NCBI GenBank assembly: GCA_963920635.1
Contig: OY987308.1
Location: 5,088,225-5,152,224 of the forward strand
DNA from: Pseudeuparius sepicola
Taxonomy: Eukaryota; Arthropoda; Insecta; Coleoptera; Anthribidae
DNA: 64,000 bases
Direction: 5' to 3'
Position 1 is the stretch's first letter, and every line of letters starts with the position of its first letter. The position numbers were made by a program, and so were the translations under genes. A model generated the notes under the pieces. The model was not told the origin of the DNA. It made no database searches and saw nothing but the letters and a program-made list of their open reading frames with translations. This document shows positions 33,567-45,705 of this stretch, piece after piece.

Positions 33567-36500
33567 GGCACACCTCTACAAGAAACATAATGGCAAAGAT
33601 GGGGAACGTTTCAAATGTCCGCATTGCGATTTCCACACATTTCGTAAGGGGGATTTGAAATCACATATTAACTCGAGGCACGAAAAAAACTTCACTTGCC
33701 AAAAGTGTTCTTTCAAAGCGAATTATCGGCCAGCCTTGCAAAAGCATCAAGTTGAGGTTCACAGTGATTCCTCATGTATGCCATGCAAGTGTGCTAAGTG
33801 TGACTTCACTTCATTCTACAAAAACAGTGTCAAACAACATGAAATGAATATTCATTCATTGAAACCAAGATTTAGTTGCAAAATCTGCGAGTATTCTTGC
33901 AAGTCCCAACAAACACTTGCGGCACACCTCTACAAGAAACATAATGTCAGAGATGGGGACACTTTCAAATGCCCGCATTGCGATTTTCACACGTTTCATA
34001 AGGAGAGTTTGAAATCACATATTAAATTGAGGCACGAGAAAGACTTCGCTTGCCAAAAGTCTTCTTTCAAGGCGGATAATCAGCAGGTTTTGCAAAAGCA
34101 TCAAGCTGAGGTTCACAGTGATTCCTCGTGTATGCCATACAAGTGCGCTAGTTGTGACTTCAGTTCGTTCCTCAAGAGAAATGTCGAACAACATGAAAGG
34201 AAGGTTCATAAAACAAGATTTAATTGCAAAATCTGCGAGTATTCTTGCAAGTCCCAATCAACACTCACGGCACACCTCTACAAGAAACATAATGGCAAAG
34301 ATGGGGAACGTTTCAAATGTCCGCATTGCAATTTTCATACATTTCATAAGAGGCATTTGAAATCACATATTAAATGTATGCACGAAAAAAACTTTGCTTG
34401 CCAAAAGTGTTCTTTCAAAGGGAATAATCGTGCAGTCTTACAAAAGCATCAAGCTGAGGTTCACAGGGATTCCTCATGTATGCCATACAAGTGCGCTAGT
34501 TGTGACTACAAATCATTCTACAAGATGTGTGTGAAACAACATGAAATGAATATTCATTCATTCAAACCAAGATTTAGTTGCAAAATCTGCGAGTATTCTT
34601 GCAAGTCCCAATCAACACTCACGGCACACCTCTATAAGAAACATAATGGCAAAGATGGGGAACGTTTCAAATGTCCGCATTGCGATTTCCACACATTTCG
34701 TAAGGGGGATTTGAAATCACATATTAACTCGAGGCACGAAAAAATCTTCGCTTGCCAAAAGTGTTCTTTCAAAGCGAATTATCGGCCAGCCTTGCAAAAG
34801 CATCAAGTTGAGGTTCACAGTGATTCCTCATGTATGCCATGCAAGTGTGCTAAGTGTAACTTCACTTCATTCTACAAAAACAGTGTCAAACAACATGAAA
34901 TGAATATTCATTCATTGAAACCAAGATTTAGTTGCAAAATCTGCGAGTATTCTTGCAAGTCCCAACAAACACTTGCGGCACACCTCTACAAGAAACATAA
35001 TGTCAGAGATGGGGACACTTTCAAATGCCCGCATTGCGATTTTCACACGTTTCATAAGGAGAGTTTGAAATCACATATTAAATTGAGGCACGAGAAAGAC
35101 TTCGCTTGCCAAAAGTCTTCTTTCAAGGCGGATAATCAGCAGGTTTTGCAAAAGCATCAAGCTGAGGTTCACAGTGATTCCTCGTGTATGCCATACAAGT
35201 GCGCTAGTTGTGACTTCAGTTCGTTCCTCAAGAGAAATGTCGAACAACATGAAAGGAAGGTTCATAAAACAAGATTTAATTGCAAAATCTGCGAGTATTC
35301 TTGCAAGTCCCAATCAACACTCACGGCACACCTCTACAAGAAACATAATGGCAAAGATGGGGAACGTTTCAAATGTCCGCATTGCAATTTTCATACATTT
35401 CATAAGAGGCATTTGAAATCACATATTAAATGTATGCACGAAAAAAACTTTGCTTGCCAAAAGTGTTCTTTCAAAGGGAATAATCGTGCAGTCTTACAAA
35501 AGCATCAAGCTGAGGTTCACAGGGATTCCTCATGTATGCCATACAAGTGCGCTAGTTGTGACTACAAATCATTCTACAAGATGTGTGTGAAACAACATGA
35601 AATGAATATTCATTCATTCAAACCAAGATTTAGTTGCAAAATCTGCGAGTATTCTTGCAAGTCCCAATCAACACTCACGGCACACCTCTATAAGAAACAT
35701 AATGGCAAAGATGGGGAACGTTTCAAATGTCCGCATTGCGATTTCCACACATTTCGTAAGGGGGATTTGAAATCACATATTAACTCGAGGCACGAAAAAA
35801 ACTTCGCTTGCCAAAAGTGTTCTTTCAAAGCGAATTATCGGCCAGCCTTGCAAAAGCATCAAGTTGAGGTTCACAGTGATTCCTCATGTATGCCATGCAA
35901 GTGTGCTAAGTGTAACTTCACTTCATTCTACAAAAACAGTGTCAAACAACATGAAATGAATATTCACTCATTCAAACCAAGATTTAGTTGCAAAATCTGC
36001 GGGTATTCTTGCAAGTCCCAATCAACACTCACGGCACACCTCTACAAGAAACATAATGGCAAAGATGGGGAACGTTTCAAATGTCCGCATTGCGATTTCC
36101 ACACATTTCGTAAGGGGGATTTGAAATCACATATTAACTCGAGGCACGAAAAAAACTTCGCTTGCCAAAAGTGTTCTTTCAAAGCGAATTATCGGCCAGC
36201 CTTGCAAAAGCATCAAGTTGAGGTTCACAGTGATTCCTCATGTATGCCATGCAAGTGTGCTAAGTGTAACTTCACTTCATTCTACAAAAACAGTGTCAAA
36301 CAACATGAAATGAATATTCATTCATTGAAACCAAGATTTAGTTGCAAAATCTGCGAGTATTCTTGCAAGTCCCAACCAACACTCGTAGCACACCTTTATA
36401 AGAAACATAATCGCAAAAGAAGGGAGCCTTTTAAATGTTCACATTGCAAATTTCACACATTTCATAAGGGGCATTTGCAATCACATATTAACTCGATGCA

Positions 36501-39500
36501 CGAAAAAAACTTCGCTTGTCAAAAGTGTTCTTTCAAAGGGAATAATCGTGCAGTCTTACAAAAGCATCAAGCTGAGGTTCACAGGGATTCCTCATGTATG
36601 CCATGCAAGTGTGCTAAGTGTAACTTCACTTCATTCTACAAAAACAGTGTCAAACAACATGAAATGAATATTCACTCATTCAAACCAAGATTTAGTTGCA
36701 AAATCTGCGAGTATTCTTGCAAGTCCCAATCAACACTCACGGCACACCTCTACAAGAAACATAATGGCAAAGATGGGGAACGTTTCAAATGTCCGCATTG
36801 CGATTTCCACACATTTCGTAAGGGGGATTTGAAATCACATATTAACTCGAGGCACGAAAAAAACTTCGCTTGCCAAAAGTGTTCTTTCAAAGCGAATTAT
36901 CGGCCAGCCTTGCAAAAGCATCAAGTTGAGGTTCACAGTGATTCCTCATGTATGCCATGCAAGTGTGCTAAGTGTAACTTCACTTCATTCTACAAAAACA
37001 GTGTCAAACAACATGAAATGAATATTCATTCATTGAAACCAAGATTTAGTTGCAAAATCTGCGAGTATTCTTGCAAGTCCCAACCAACACTCGTAGCACA
37101 CCTTTATAAGAAACATAATCGCAAAAGAAGGGAGCCTTTTAAATGTTCACATTGCAAATTTCACACATTTCATAAGGGGCATTTGCAATCACATATTAAC
37201 TCGATGCACGAAAAAAACTTCGCTTGTCAAAAGTGTTCTTTCAAAGGGAATAATCGTGCAGTCTTACAAAAGCATCAAGCTGAGGTTCACAGGGATTCCT
37301 CATGTATGCCATGCAAGTGTGCTAAGTGTAACTTCACTTCATTCTACAAAAACAGTGTCAAACAACATGAAATGAATATTCACTCATTCAAACCAAGATT
37401 TAGTTGCAAAATCTGCGAGTATTCTTGCAAGTCCCAATCAACACTCACGGCACACCTCTACAAGAAACATAATGGCAAAGATGGGGAACGTTTCAAATGT
37501 CCGCATTGCGATTTCCACACATTTCGTAAGGGGGATTTGAAATCACATATTAACTCGAGGCACGAAAAAAACTTCGCTTGCCAAAAGTGTTCTTTCAAAG
37601 CGAATTATCGGCCAGCCTTGCAAAAGCATCAAGTTGAGGTTCACAGTGATTCCTCATGTATGCCATGCAAGTGTGCTAAGTGTAACTTCACTTCATTCTA
37701 CAAAAACAGTGTCAAACAACATGAAATGAATATTCATTCATTGAAACCAAGATTTAGTTGCAAAATCTGCGAGTATTCTTGCAAGTCCCAACCAACACTC
37801 GTAGCACACCTTTATAAGAAACATAATCGCAAAAGAAGGGAGCCTTTTAAATGTTCACATTGCAAATTTCACACATTTCATAAGGGGCATTTGCAATCAC
37901 ATATTAACTCGATGCACGAAAAAAACTTCGCTTGTCAAAAGTGTTCTTTCAAAGGGAATAATCGTGCAGTCTTACAAAAGCATCAAGCTGAGGTTCACAG
38001 GGATTCCTCATGTATGCCATGCAAGTGTGCTAAGTGTAACTTCACTTCATTCTACAAAAACAGTGTCAAACAACATGAAATGAATATTCACTCATTCAAA
38101 CCAAGATTTAGTTGCAAAATCTGCGAGTATTCTTGCAAGTCCCAATCAACACTCACGGCACACCTCTACAAGAAACATAATGGCAAAGATGGGGAACGTT
38201 TCAAATGTCCGCATTGCGATTTCCACACATTTCGTAAGGGGGATTTGAAATCACATATTAACTCGAGGCACGAAAAAAACTTCGCTTGCCAAAAGTGTTC
38301 TTTCAAAGCGAATTATCGGCCAGCCTTGCAAAAGCATCAAGTTGAGGTTCACAGTGATTCCTCATGTATGCCATGCAAGTGTGCTAAGTGTAACTTCACT
38401 TCATTCTACAAAAACAGTGTCAAACAACATGAAATGAATATTCATTCATTGAAACCAAGATTTAGTTGCAAAATCTGCGAGTATTCTTGCAAGTCCCAAC
38501 CAACACTCGTAGCACACCTTTATAAGAAACATAATCGCAAAAGAAGGGAGCCTTTTAAATGTTCACATTGCAAATTTCACACATTTCATAAGGGGCATTT
38601 GCAATCACATATTAACTCGATGCACGAAAAAAACTTCGCTTGTCAAAAGTGTTCTTTCAAAGGGAATAATCGTGCAGTCTTACAAAAGCATCAAGCTGAG
38701 GTTCACAGGGATTCCTCATGTATGCCATACAAGTGCGCTAGTTGTGACTACAAATCATTCTACAAGATGTGTGTGAAACAACATGAAATGAATATTCATT
38801 CATTCAAACCAAGATTTAGTTGCAAAATCTGCGAGTATTCTTGCAAGTCCCAATCAACACTCACGGCACACCTCTACAAGAAACATAATGGCAAAGATGG
38901 GGAACGTTTCAAATGTCCGCATTGCGATTTCCACACATTTCGTAAGGGGGATTTGAAATCACATATTAACTCGAGGCACGAAAAAAACTTCGCTTGCCAA
39001 AAGTGTTCTTTCAAAGCGAATTATCGGCCAGCCTTGCAAAAGCATCAAGTTGAGGTTCACAGTGATTCCTCATGTATGCCATGCAAGTGTGCTAAGTGTA
39101 ACTTCACTTCATTCTACAAAAACAGTGTCAAACAACATGAAATGAATATTCATTCATTGAAACCAAGATTTAGTTGCAAAATCTGCGAGTATTCTTGCAA
39201 GTCCCAACCAACACTCGTAGCACACCTTTATAAGAAACATAATCGCAAAAGAAGGGAGCCTTTTAAATGTTCACATTGCAAATTTCACACATTTCATAAG
39301 GGGCATTTGCAATCACATATTAACTCGATGCACGAAAAAAACTTCGCTTGTCAAAAGTGTTCTTTCAAAGGGAATAATCGTGCAGTCTTACAAAAGCATC
39401 AAGCTGAGGTTCACAGGGATTCCTCATGTATGCCATACAAGTGCGCTAGTTGTGACTACAAATCATTCTACAAGATGTGTGTGAAACAACATGAAATGAA

Positions 39501-41652
39501 TATTCATTCATTCAAACCAAGATTTAGTTGCAAAATCTGCGAGTATTCTTGCAAGTCCCAATCAACACTCACGGCACACCTCTATAAGAAACATAATGGC
39601 AAAGATGGGGAACGTTTCAAATGTCCGCATTGCGATTTCCACACATTTCGTAAGGGGGATTTGAAATCACATATTAACTCGAGGCACGAAAAAAACTTCG
39701 CTTGCCAAAAGTGTTCTTTCAAAGCGAATTATCGGCCAGCCTTGCAAAAGCATCAAGTTGAGGTTCACAGTGATTCCTCATGTATGCCATGCAAGTGTGC
39801 TAAGTGTAACTTCACTTCATTCTATAAAAACAGTGTCAAACAACATGAAATGAATATTCACTCATTCAAACCAAGATTTAGTTGCAAAATCTGCGGGTAT
39901 TCTTGCAAGTCCCAATCAACACTCACGGCACACCTCTACAAGAAACATAATGGCAAAGATGGGGAACGTTTCAAATGTCCGCATTGCGATTTCCACACAT
40001 TTCGTAAGGGGGATTTGAAATCACATATTAACTCGAGGCACGAAAAAAACTTCGCTTGCCAAAAGTGTTCTTTCAAAGCGAATTATCGGCCAGCCTTGCA
40101 AAAGCATCAAGTTGAGGTTCACAGTGATTCCTCATGTATGCCATGCAAGTGTGCTAAGTGTAACTTCACTTCATTCTACAAAAACAGTGTCAAACAACAT
40201 GAAATGAATATTCACTCATTCAAACCAAGATTTAGTTGCAAAATCTGCGGGTATTCTTGCAAGTCCCAATCAACACTCACGGCACACCTCTACAAGAAAC
40301 ATAATGGCAAAGATGGGGAACGTTTCAAATGTCCGCATTGCGATTTCCACACATTTCGTAAGGGGGATTTGAAATCACATATTAACTCGAGGCACGAAAA
40401 AAACTTCGCTTGCCAAAAGTGTTCTTTCAAAGCGAATTATCGGCCAGCCTTGCAAAAGCATCAAGTTGAGGTTCACAGTGATTCCTCATGTATGCCATGC
40501 AAGTGTGCTAAGTGTAACTTCACTTCATTCTACAAAAACAGTGTCAAACAACATGAAATGAATATTCATTCATTGAAACCAAGATTTAGTTGCAAAATCT
40601 GCGAGTATTCTTGCAAGTCCCAACCAACACTCGTAGCACACCTTTATAAGAAACATAATCGCAAAAGAAGGGAGCCTTTTAAATGTTCACATTGCAAATT
40701 TCACACATTTCATAAGGGGCATTTGCAATCACATATTAACTCGATGCACGAAAAAAACTTCGCTTGTCAAAAGTGTTCTTTCAAAGGGAATAATCGTGCA
40801 GTCTTACAAAAGCATCAAGCTGAGGTTCACAGGGATTCCTCATGTATGCCATACAAGTGCGCTAGTTGTGACTACAAATCATTCTACAAGATGTGTGTGA
40901 AACAACATGAAATGAATATTCATTCATTCAAACCAAGATTTAGTTGCAAAATCTGCGAGTATTCTTGCAAGTCCCAATCAACACTCACGGCACACCTCTA
41001 TAAGAAACATAATGGCAAAGATGGGGAACGTTTCAAATGTCCGCATTGCGATTTCCACACATTTCGTAAGGGGGATTTGAAATCACATATTAACTCGAGG
41101 CACGAAAAAAACTTCGCTTGCCAAAAGTGTTCTTTCAAAGCGAATTATCGGCCAGCCTTGCAAAAGCATCAAGTTGAGGTTCACAGTGATTCCTCATGTA
41201 TGCCATGCAAGTGTGCTAAGTGTAACTTCACTTCATTCTACAAAAACAGTGTCAAACAACATGAAATGAATATTCATTCATTGAAACCAAGATTTAGTTG
41301 CAAAATCTGCGAGTATTCTTGCAAGTCCCAACCAACACTCGTAGCACACCTTTATAAGAAACATAATCGCAAAAGAAGGGAGCCTTTTAAATGTTCACAT
41401 TGCAAATTTCACACATTTCATAAGGGGCATTTGCAATCACATATTAACTCGATGCACGAAAAAAACTTCGCTTGTCAAAAGTGTTCTTTCAAAGGGAATA
41501 ATCGTGCAGTCTTACAAAAGCATCAAGCTGAGGTTCACAGGGATTCCTCATGTATGCCATACAAGTGCACTAGTTGTGACTACAAATCATTCTACAAGAA
41601 GCATGTGAAACAACATGAAATGAATATTCACTCATTCAAACCAAGATTTAGT
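31403..41652 (+). repeat. Coding satellite: 354-bp four-finger units in higher-order repeats
   Basis: 29 complete units. Block I (31403-33526) is mostly one unit type repeated. Block II (33877-35988) is a trimer of 1,056 bp, shown by identical antisense ORFs at 34015 and 35071. Block III (35989-41652) is chiefly a dimer of 708 bp (RKGD unit plus HKGH unit), with solo RKGD units at 39529 and 39883. Copies within a block look nearly identical over hundreds of bases, so unequal exchange or gene conversion is recent. Confidence 0.93.
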
Positions 41653-42063
41653 TGCAAAATCTGCGAGTATTCTTGCAAGTCCCAACCAACATTCACAGCA
41701 CACCTCTACAATAAACATAATGTCAAAGATGTAGAGCCGTTCAAATGTCCGCACTGTGCCTATTACACTTTCCAAAAGACTCAAATTACAAATCATGTGG
41801 AAAGAAAACATGGGAGGCAAGATATTTTTATTTGCAACAAGTGTTCTTATACGACTAAGAAAAAAGCATGCGTGCAAAAGCATCAGATTGAGGAGCATGA
41901 TAATCCCTCGACTTTAAATGATATCATGGAAAGACATGAATTATCGTTGCATGTAGAAGCAGCATCTGAGACGACAAAATGTGAAGCTGTGTCTGAAACG
42001 GAATCCGTTGATTCCGATGAAGAACGTTTAATTCTAAACGAGTATTGTGACATATCAGAATGA
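33567..42063 (+). CDS. Giant C2H2 zinc-finger protein, terminal exon, 3' part
   Basis: This is the same protein continued in the next frame, open for about 8.5 kb. Unit starts: 33527 (damaged), 33877, 34225, 34579, 34933, 35281, 35635 and then every 354 bp to 41299, and a last three-finger unit at 41653. Together with the 5' part that makes about 121 finger modules and about 3,650 residues. Helices alternate: F2 RKGD, HKGH, HKRH or HKES; F3 YRPA, NRAV or NQQV; F4 KNSV, KMCV, KRNV or KKHV. Two F3 fingers (units at 33877 and 34933) have Cys to Ser at the second ligand (CQKSS). The final fingers are divergent (TNHVERKH, CNKCSYTTKKKACV) and are followed by an acidic tail, SVDSDEERLILNEYCDISE. The apparent start at 33526 is an out-of-frame shadow, not a start codon in use. 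Confidence 0.85.
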
Positions 42064-43178
42064 AGGAGAGATCACAAAACAAAAATGGCAATTAGAAAAA
42101 TATGAACTGAACAACTGACAGCATTGTATTGCCTTCTCCTATCTCTGCTGGCGTTGCTGAGTTTTCAGTCTTTGAAGCAATTAAAGGAATAAACCAATTA
42201 AGGAAAAGTATTACTAAGAAAAGTCATTTAAAATTAAAGGTACAGTAGATTGATTTTTTATAGTTTTTTTTATATTGCTCTAATATCAAGTTCTTTCTAT
42301 TTGAATAGGTGTGCCTTTATGCAGACTTCTCTGTCTAATTTGAGGCGGGTCTTGCAAAATAAATATCCGCAAAAATTATATTTCAGTCAGCCATTTACTT
42401 TAAAATATCAGATCCTGGTGAATTTCTTAATTCTAAACAACTTGTTTTTTGTAGCCTTAAAAGTTTAATTTTAATTTTTTTTTGACACTATGTACCTATA
42501 AGAAATGTTAACTTACTCTCATGTATTGAGTGGTTGAGTGCGATGGAATAAAATAAGAGGCGCAATCGATGACAAATCTTGATGCCAACAACAATAAAAA
42601 TAATAAGAATGTTGTTGACTCTGATATTCGACAAAGGTTATTAAATTCTTTCACTCGAGGCTGTAAGTAAAAATTATTAAGTAGGTAGTTATTTTTTGGT
42701 TTTTTGCTACTCCAAAAGCAACAATGTTTATGGCAAAAGGTTGCTAAAAGTTGAAGCAAATGTACCTCATACCCTATGTTTATTTACTTAAGGTCTCATC
42801 AATTAATTTTATGTTCTTCTATAGTTAGCAACAAAGATATATTTAATTTTCTCTTTAGTTTAGATTAGAAACACCTTTAGAATTTAGGCATTTTTTATTT
42901 GTTCCCTGTTTAAAAAAACTAAAATTTCAGGAGTCATTCCAAATGCTATTTTATGCTGTACAATTCTAATTATTTTTCATTTAAGAGGGACTAAATGACA
43001 ATCACCCAAGTTGGCTTTGCAATAGAATTCGGCTTATTACTTTAGAAGATTCCACCAAAAATTCAAGCTAATATGAATAAAATTAGCCACCGAATTTGAA
43101 CAAAACATAATATAATTTCATCGACTTTCTGAGATACGATATCTAATTTTTTACCAGATTTTATTTAACTTTCGCTGT
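42064..43178 (+). other. 3' flank of the giant gene with diverged flank module
   Basis: A possible poly(A) signal AATAAA lies at 42188, 127 bp after the stop. 42690-43090 matches the flank module of the smaller genes at reduced identity (CCAAAAGCAACAATGTTTATG, shortened here to its first 20 bases, then the TACCCTATGTTTATTTA block and TTCAAGCTAATATGAATA). So the giant gene shares this downstream DNA with the A/B family. No other gene is seen. Confidence 0.55.
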
Positions 43179-43593
43179 ATGTAAAATAAGTTTTTTTCGA
43201 TGACCACTATGGGGATCTCGGAAACTAGCAGATCTAGAACAAAGGTTAAATGGGGAAAGAATTCCAGTTTTGAATGCTCAGTTTAATGCCCCTTTTGGAT
43301 TTTTAAAAAAGTTCATGGCTTACTAGATATTTTGAAAAGAGTGATTTTTTGCTATTTCATCAGATCTCTGTAGCTCCGTTATTTCTGATTATACAGAAAA
43401 ACTGTAGAGACAAAAATTGTAGATAATTTTTCTAATCCAATTTTTTATGTTTGTGATTTTTTAGATATAACCACAGAATAGTTAAAAAGCGAGTCTCCTT
43501 TTGACACATGTCTCTAAGGAATTGTCTGTATTACTCGTTAGTCTGTGATATAACATAAACTTGTGTTTTTTAAAAGCTTTTATTTAACTTGCA

Positions 43594-43620
43594 ATGTATG
43601 TATGTATGTATGTATGTATG
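43594..43620. repeat. ATGT microsatellite
   Basis: Nearly seven ATGT repeats directly left of the minisatellite. Confidence 0.9.
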
Positions 43621-43659
43621 TAATTTGTTCGGGTGGAATCTTGCAACTCAATTTTGAAG

Positions 43660-44172
43660 CAGATATCTTCAACCGATCGAGCTGAAATTTTGTACACACG
43701 TTTAATTTGGATGACAATGCATGATTATATGTGTGACGTCATTCTAAATCCAACATGGCGGATCACCCAAGATGGCGGACTAGTTAAATTTCAACCGATC
43801 GAGCTGAAATTTTGTACACACGTTTAATTTGGATGACAATGCATGATTATATGTGTGACGTCATTCTAAATCCAACATGGCGGAACACTCAAGATGGCGG
43901 ACTAGTTAAATTTCAACCGATCGAGCTGAAATTTTGTACACACGTTTAATTTGGATGACAATGCATGATTATATGTGTGACGTCATTCTAAATCCAACAT
44001 GGCGGAACACTCAAGATGGCGGACTATTAAATTTAAATTTTTTATTAATTAAATTAAAGTTAAATTTCAACCGATCGAGCTGAAATTTTGTACACACGTT
44101 TAATTTGGATGACAATGCATGATTATATGTGTGACGTCATTCTAAATCCAACATGGCGGAACACCCAAGATG
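43660..44172. repeat. 122-bp minisatellite, four copies
   Basis: CCGATCGAGCTGAAATTTTG starts at 43673, 43795, 43917 and 44071. The spacing is 122 bp twice and then 154 bp owing to an AT-rich insertion near 44032. Every copy holds the perfect palindrome TGACGTCA (43734, 43856, 43978, 44132) and AACATGGCGGA; three copies also hold AAGATGGCGGA. Non-coding. Confidence 0.92.
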
Positions 44173-44302
44173 GTCATTAGAAGGTCTCCTCATTGAAGAG
44201 CTAGACTGTTCTAAACTAACCGGCAAACGACCTTGCAACAATGATGCGTTAACTGAGATGAATAGACTCAGACACCTGGCCAAACTAAAAATTACAAAAT
44301 AA
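44173..44302 (+). pseudogene. Short peptide-like remnant beside the minisatellite
   Basis: From TCA at 44175 the sequence reads SLEGLLIEELDCSKLTGKR then PCNNDALTEMNRLRHLAK before TAA near 44300. Composition looks protein-like rather than random, but the segment is short and I do not recognise it. It could be the C-terminus of a lost mobile-element protein. Confidence 0.3.
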
Positions 44303-44361
44303 ATTAAAAGTAAAAAAATATTTTTAAAAAAAGCTTTTATTTAAATGCGCTAAAAAGAATA

Positions 44362-44564
44362 AAATAATCTTTTCTTTTAAAACTTTTACTATCAACTTAT
44401 AACGTCATTCCACAATTTATATGATATAAAAGCTTGTCGCGAGATTTAAGTTTTCAAACTAAGTAAATACCACTACTTAAATCTCGCGACAAGCTTTTAT
44501 ATCATATAAATTGTGGAATGACGTTATAAGTTGATAGTAAAAGTTTTAAAAGAAAAGATTATTT
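44362..44564. repeat. Perfect 90-bp inverted repeat with 23-nt loop
   Basis: 44362-44451 and 44475-44564 are exact reverse complements by direct comparison (for example CTTGTCGCGAGATTTAAGT against ACTTAAATCTCGCGACAAG). If transcribed, the RNA would fold into a 90-bp stem. Confidence 0.93.
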
Positions 44565-44979
44565 AAATGTAAATCATAGTTGGCTGTGGCCTTATCAAAT
44601 CGGCCATTTTTTGAGCTTTCCAAAGATATAATACTCGGCATAGTTATTATAAAAAATAAAAGAGCTATGGCTAATTTCCTGTTTTTTTTTAAATTTTCAC
44701 AGTCAGCCATGGAACATTTTCTTTCTATCTTATAATTAGACATACTTTAAACTTTTTAATATTTGGTTTTTAGCTGGTAATAAAATGTAACAAAATAAAA
44801 CAAAAATTAAAAAACTCAAACTCAAAATATTATTATTTTAAAAGGTGTTCAAACAATCCACCATTATTATTTATGCAAATATTGCATCTTTTTAAAACTG
44901 AATTTGTCGCTTTTCTTAGAGAGCGCCTGTTAATAATGGCAATTGCTTCTAAAACAGCTGCTCTTAATTCATCCATTGT

Positions 44980-45122
44980 CTCATACTTTATTTTGTACTG
45001 TTCCCCACAAAAAGAAATCCAAAACAGACAAGTCAGGGGATCGGGGCGGGCAGGAAATAGGTCTATTTCTCCCTATCCAACTATTTGGATAGAGCTGATC
45101 TAGGTGTGGAGGTCCATCACGA
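44980..45122 (-). pseudogene. Tc1/mariner transposase relic
   Basis: On the minus strand: DGPPHL, then SWIGRNRPIS, PPRSPDLSVLDFFLWG. This aligns with the catalytic end of the intact transposase at 26177-27253 (WIGRNSPF, PPRSPDLTPLDFFLWG), keeping the last two catalytic Asp positions with a deletion between them. Downstream sequence to 44835 continues as decayed C-terminal transposase in shifted frames. It ties the surrounding fold-back element to this transposase family. Confidence 0.85.
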
Positions 45123-45705
45123 TAATTTTTGTTTTATTTTGTTACATTTTGTTACCAGCTAAAAATAAAATATTTGAAAGTTTGAAGTATGTCTTATTAT
45201 AAAATAGAACGTAATTATGAAAATATTCCATGGCTATGTGAAAATCTAAAAAAAAATCAGAAAATTAGCCATAGTTCTTTTATTTTTTAAAATAACTATG
45301 CAGAGTATTATATCTTTGGAAAGCTCAAAAAATGGCCGATTTGATAAGGTCACAGCCAACTATGATTTGCATTAAAAAAAAACACAAGTTCATGTCATAG
45401 GTATCTCAAAAATCACAAACAACATAAAAAATTTGATTAGATTATCTTATTAAGCCCAAAATTATTTACAATTTTTGTCTGTACAGTGTTTTTGTATAAT
45501 TAGAAATAACGGAGCTACAAAGATCTGATGAAATAGTAAAAAATCACTCTTTTCAAAATATCTAGTGAGCCATGAACTTTTTTAAAAATCCAAAAGGGAC
45601 ATTAAATTGAGCATTCAAAACTGCAATTCTTTCCCCATTTAACCTTTGTTCTAGCTCTGCTAGTTTCCGAGGTCCCCTAGTGGTCATCGAAAAAAACTCA
45701 CCCTG

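Larger units (their letters stand above)
43179..45705. mobile_element. Large composite fold-back element with transposase relic
   Basis: The outer arms of about 300 bp are inverted (CGATGACCACTATGGGGAT near 43199 against CCCCTAGTGGTCATCG near 45675). The right end is CTCACCCTG followed by TA; the left end has decayed. Inside are a 122-bp minisatellite (43660-44172), a perfect 90-bp hairpin (44362-44564), a second pair of inverted arms (about 44566-44806 and 45127-45376) and a transposase relic. The structure reads as one or more deletion derivatives of a Tc1/mariner-superfamily element nested inside each other. Confidence 0.8.

Noticed and set aside
34015..35416. Identical 80-aa ORFs at 34015 and 35071 (minus) and 34118 and 35174 (plus)
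   Set aside because: Shadows of the 1,056-bp coding repeat. Used only as proof of the repeat period.
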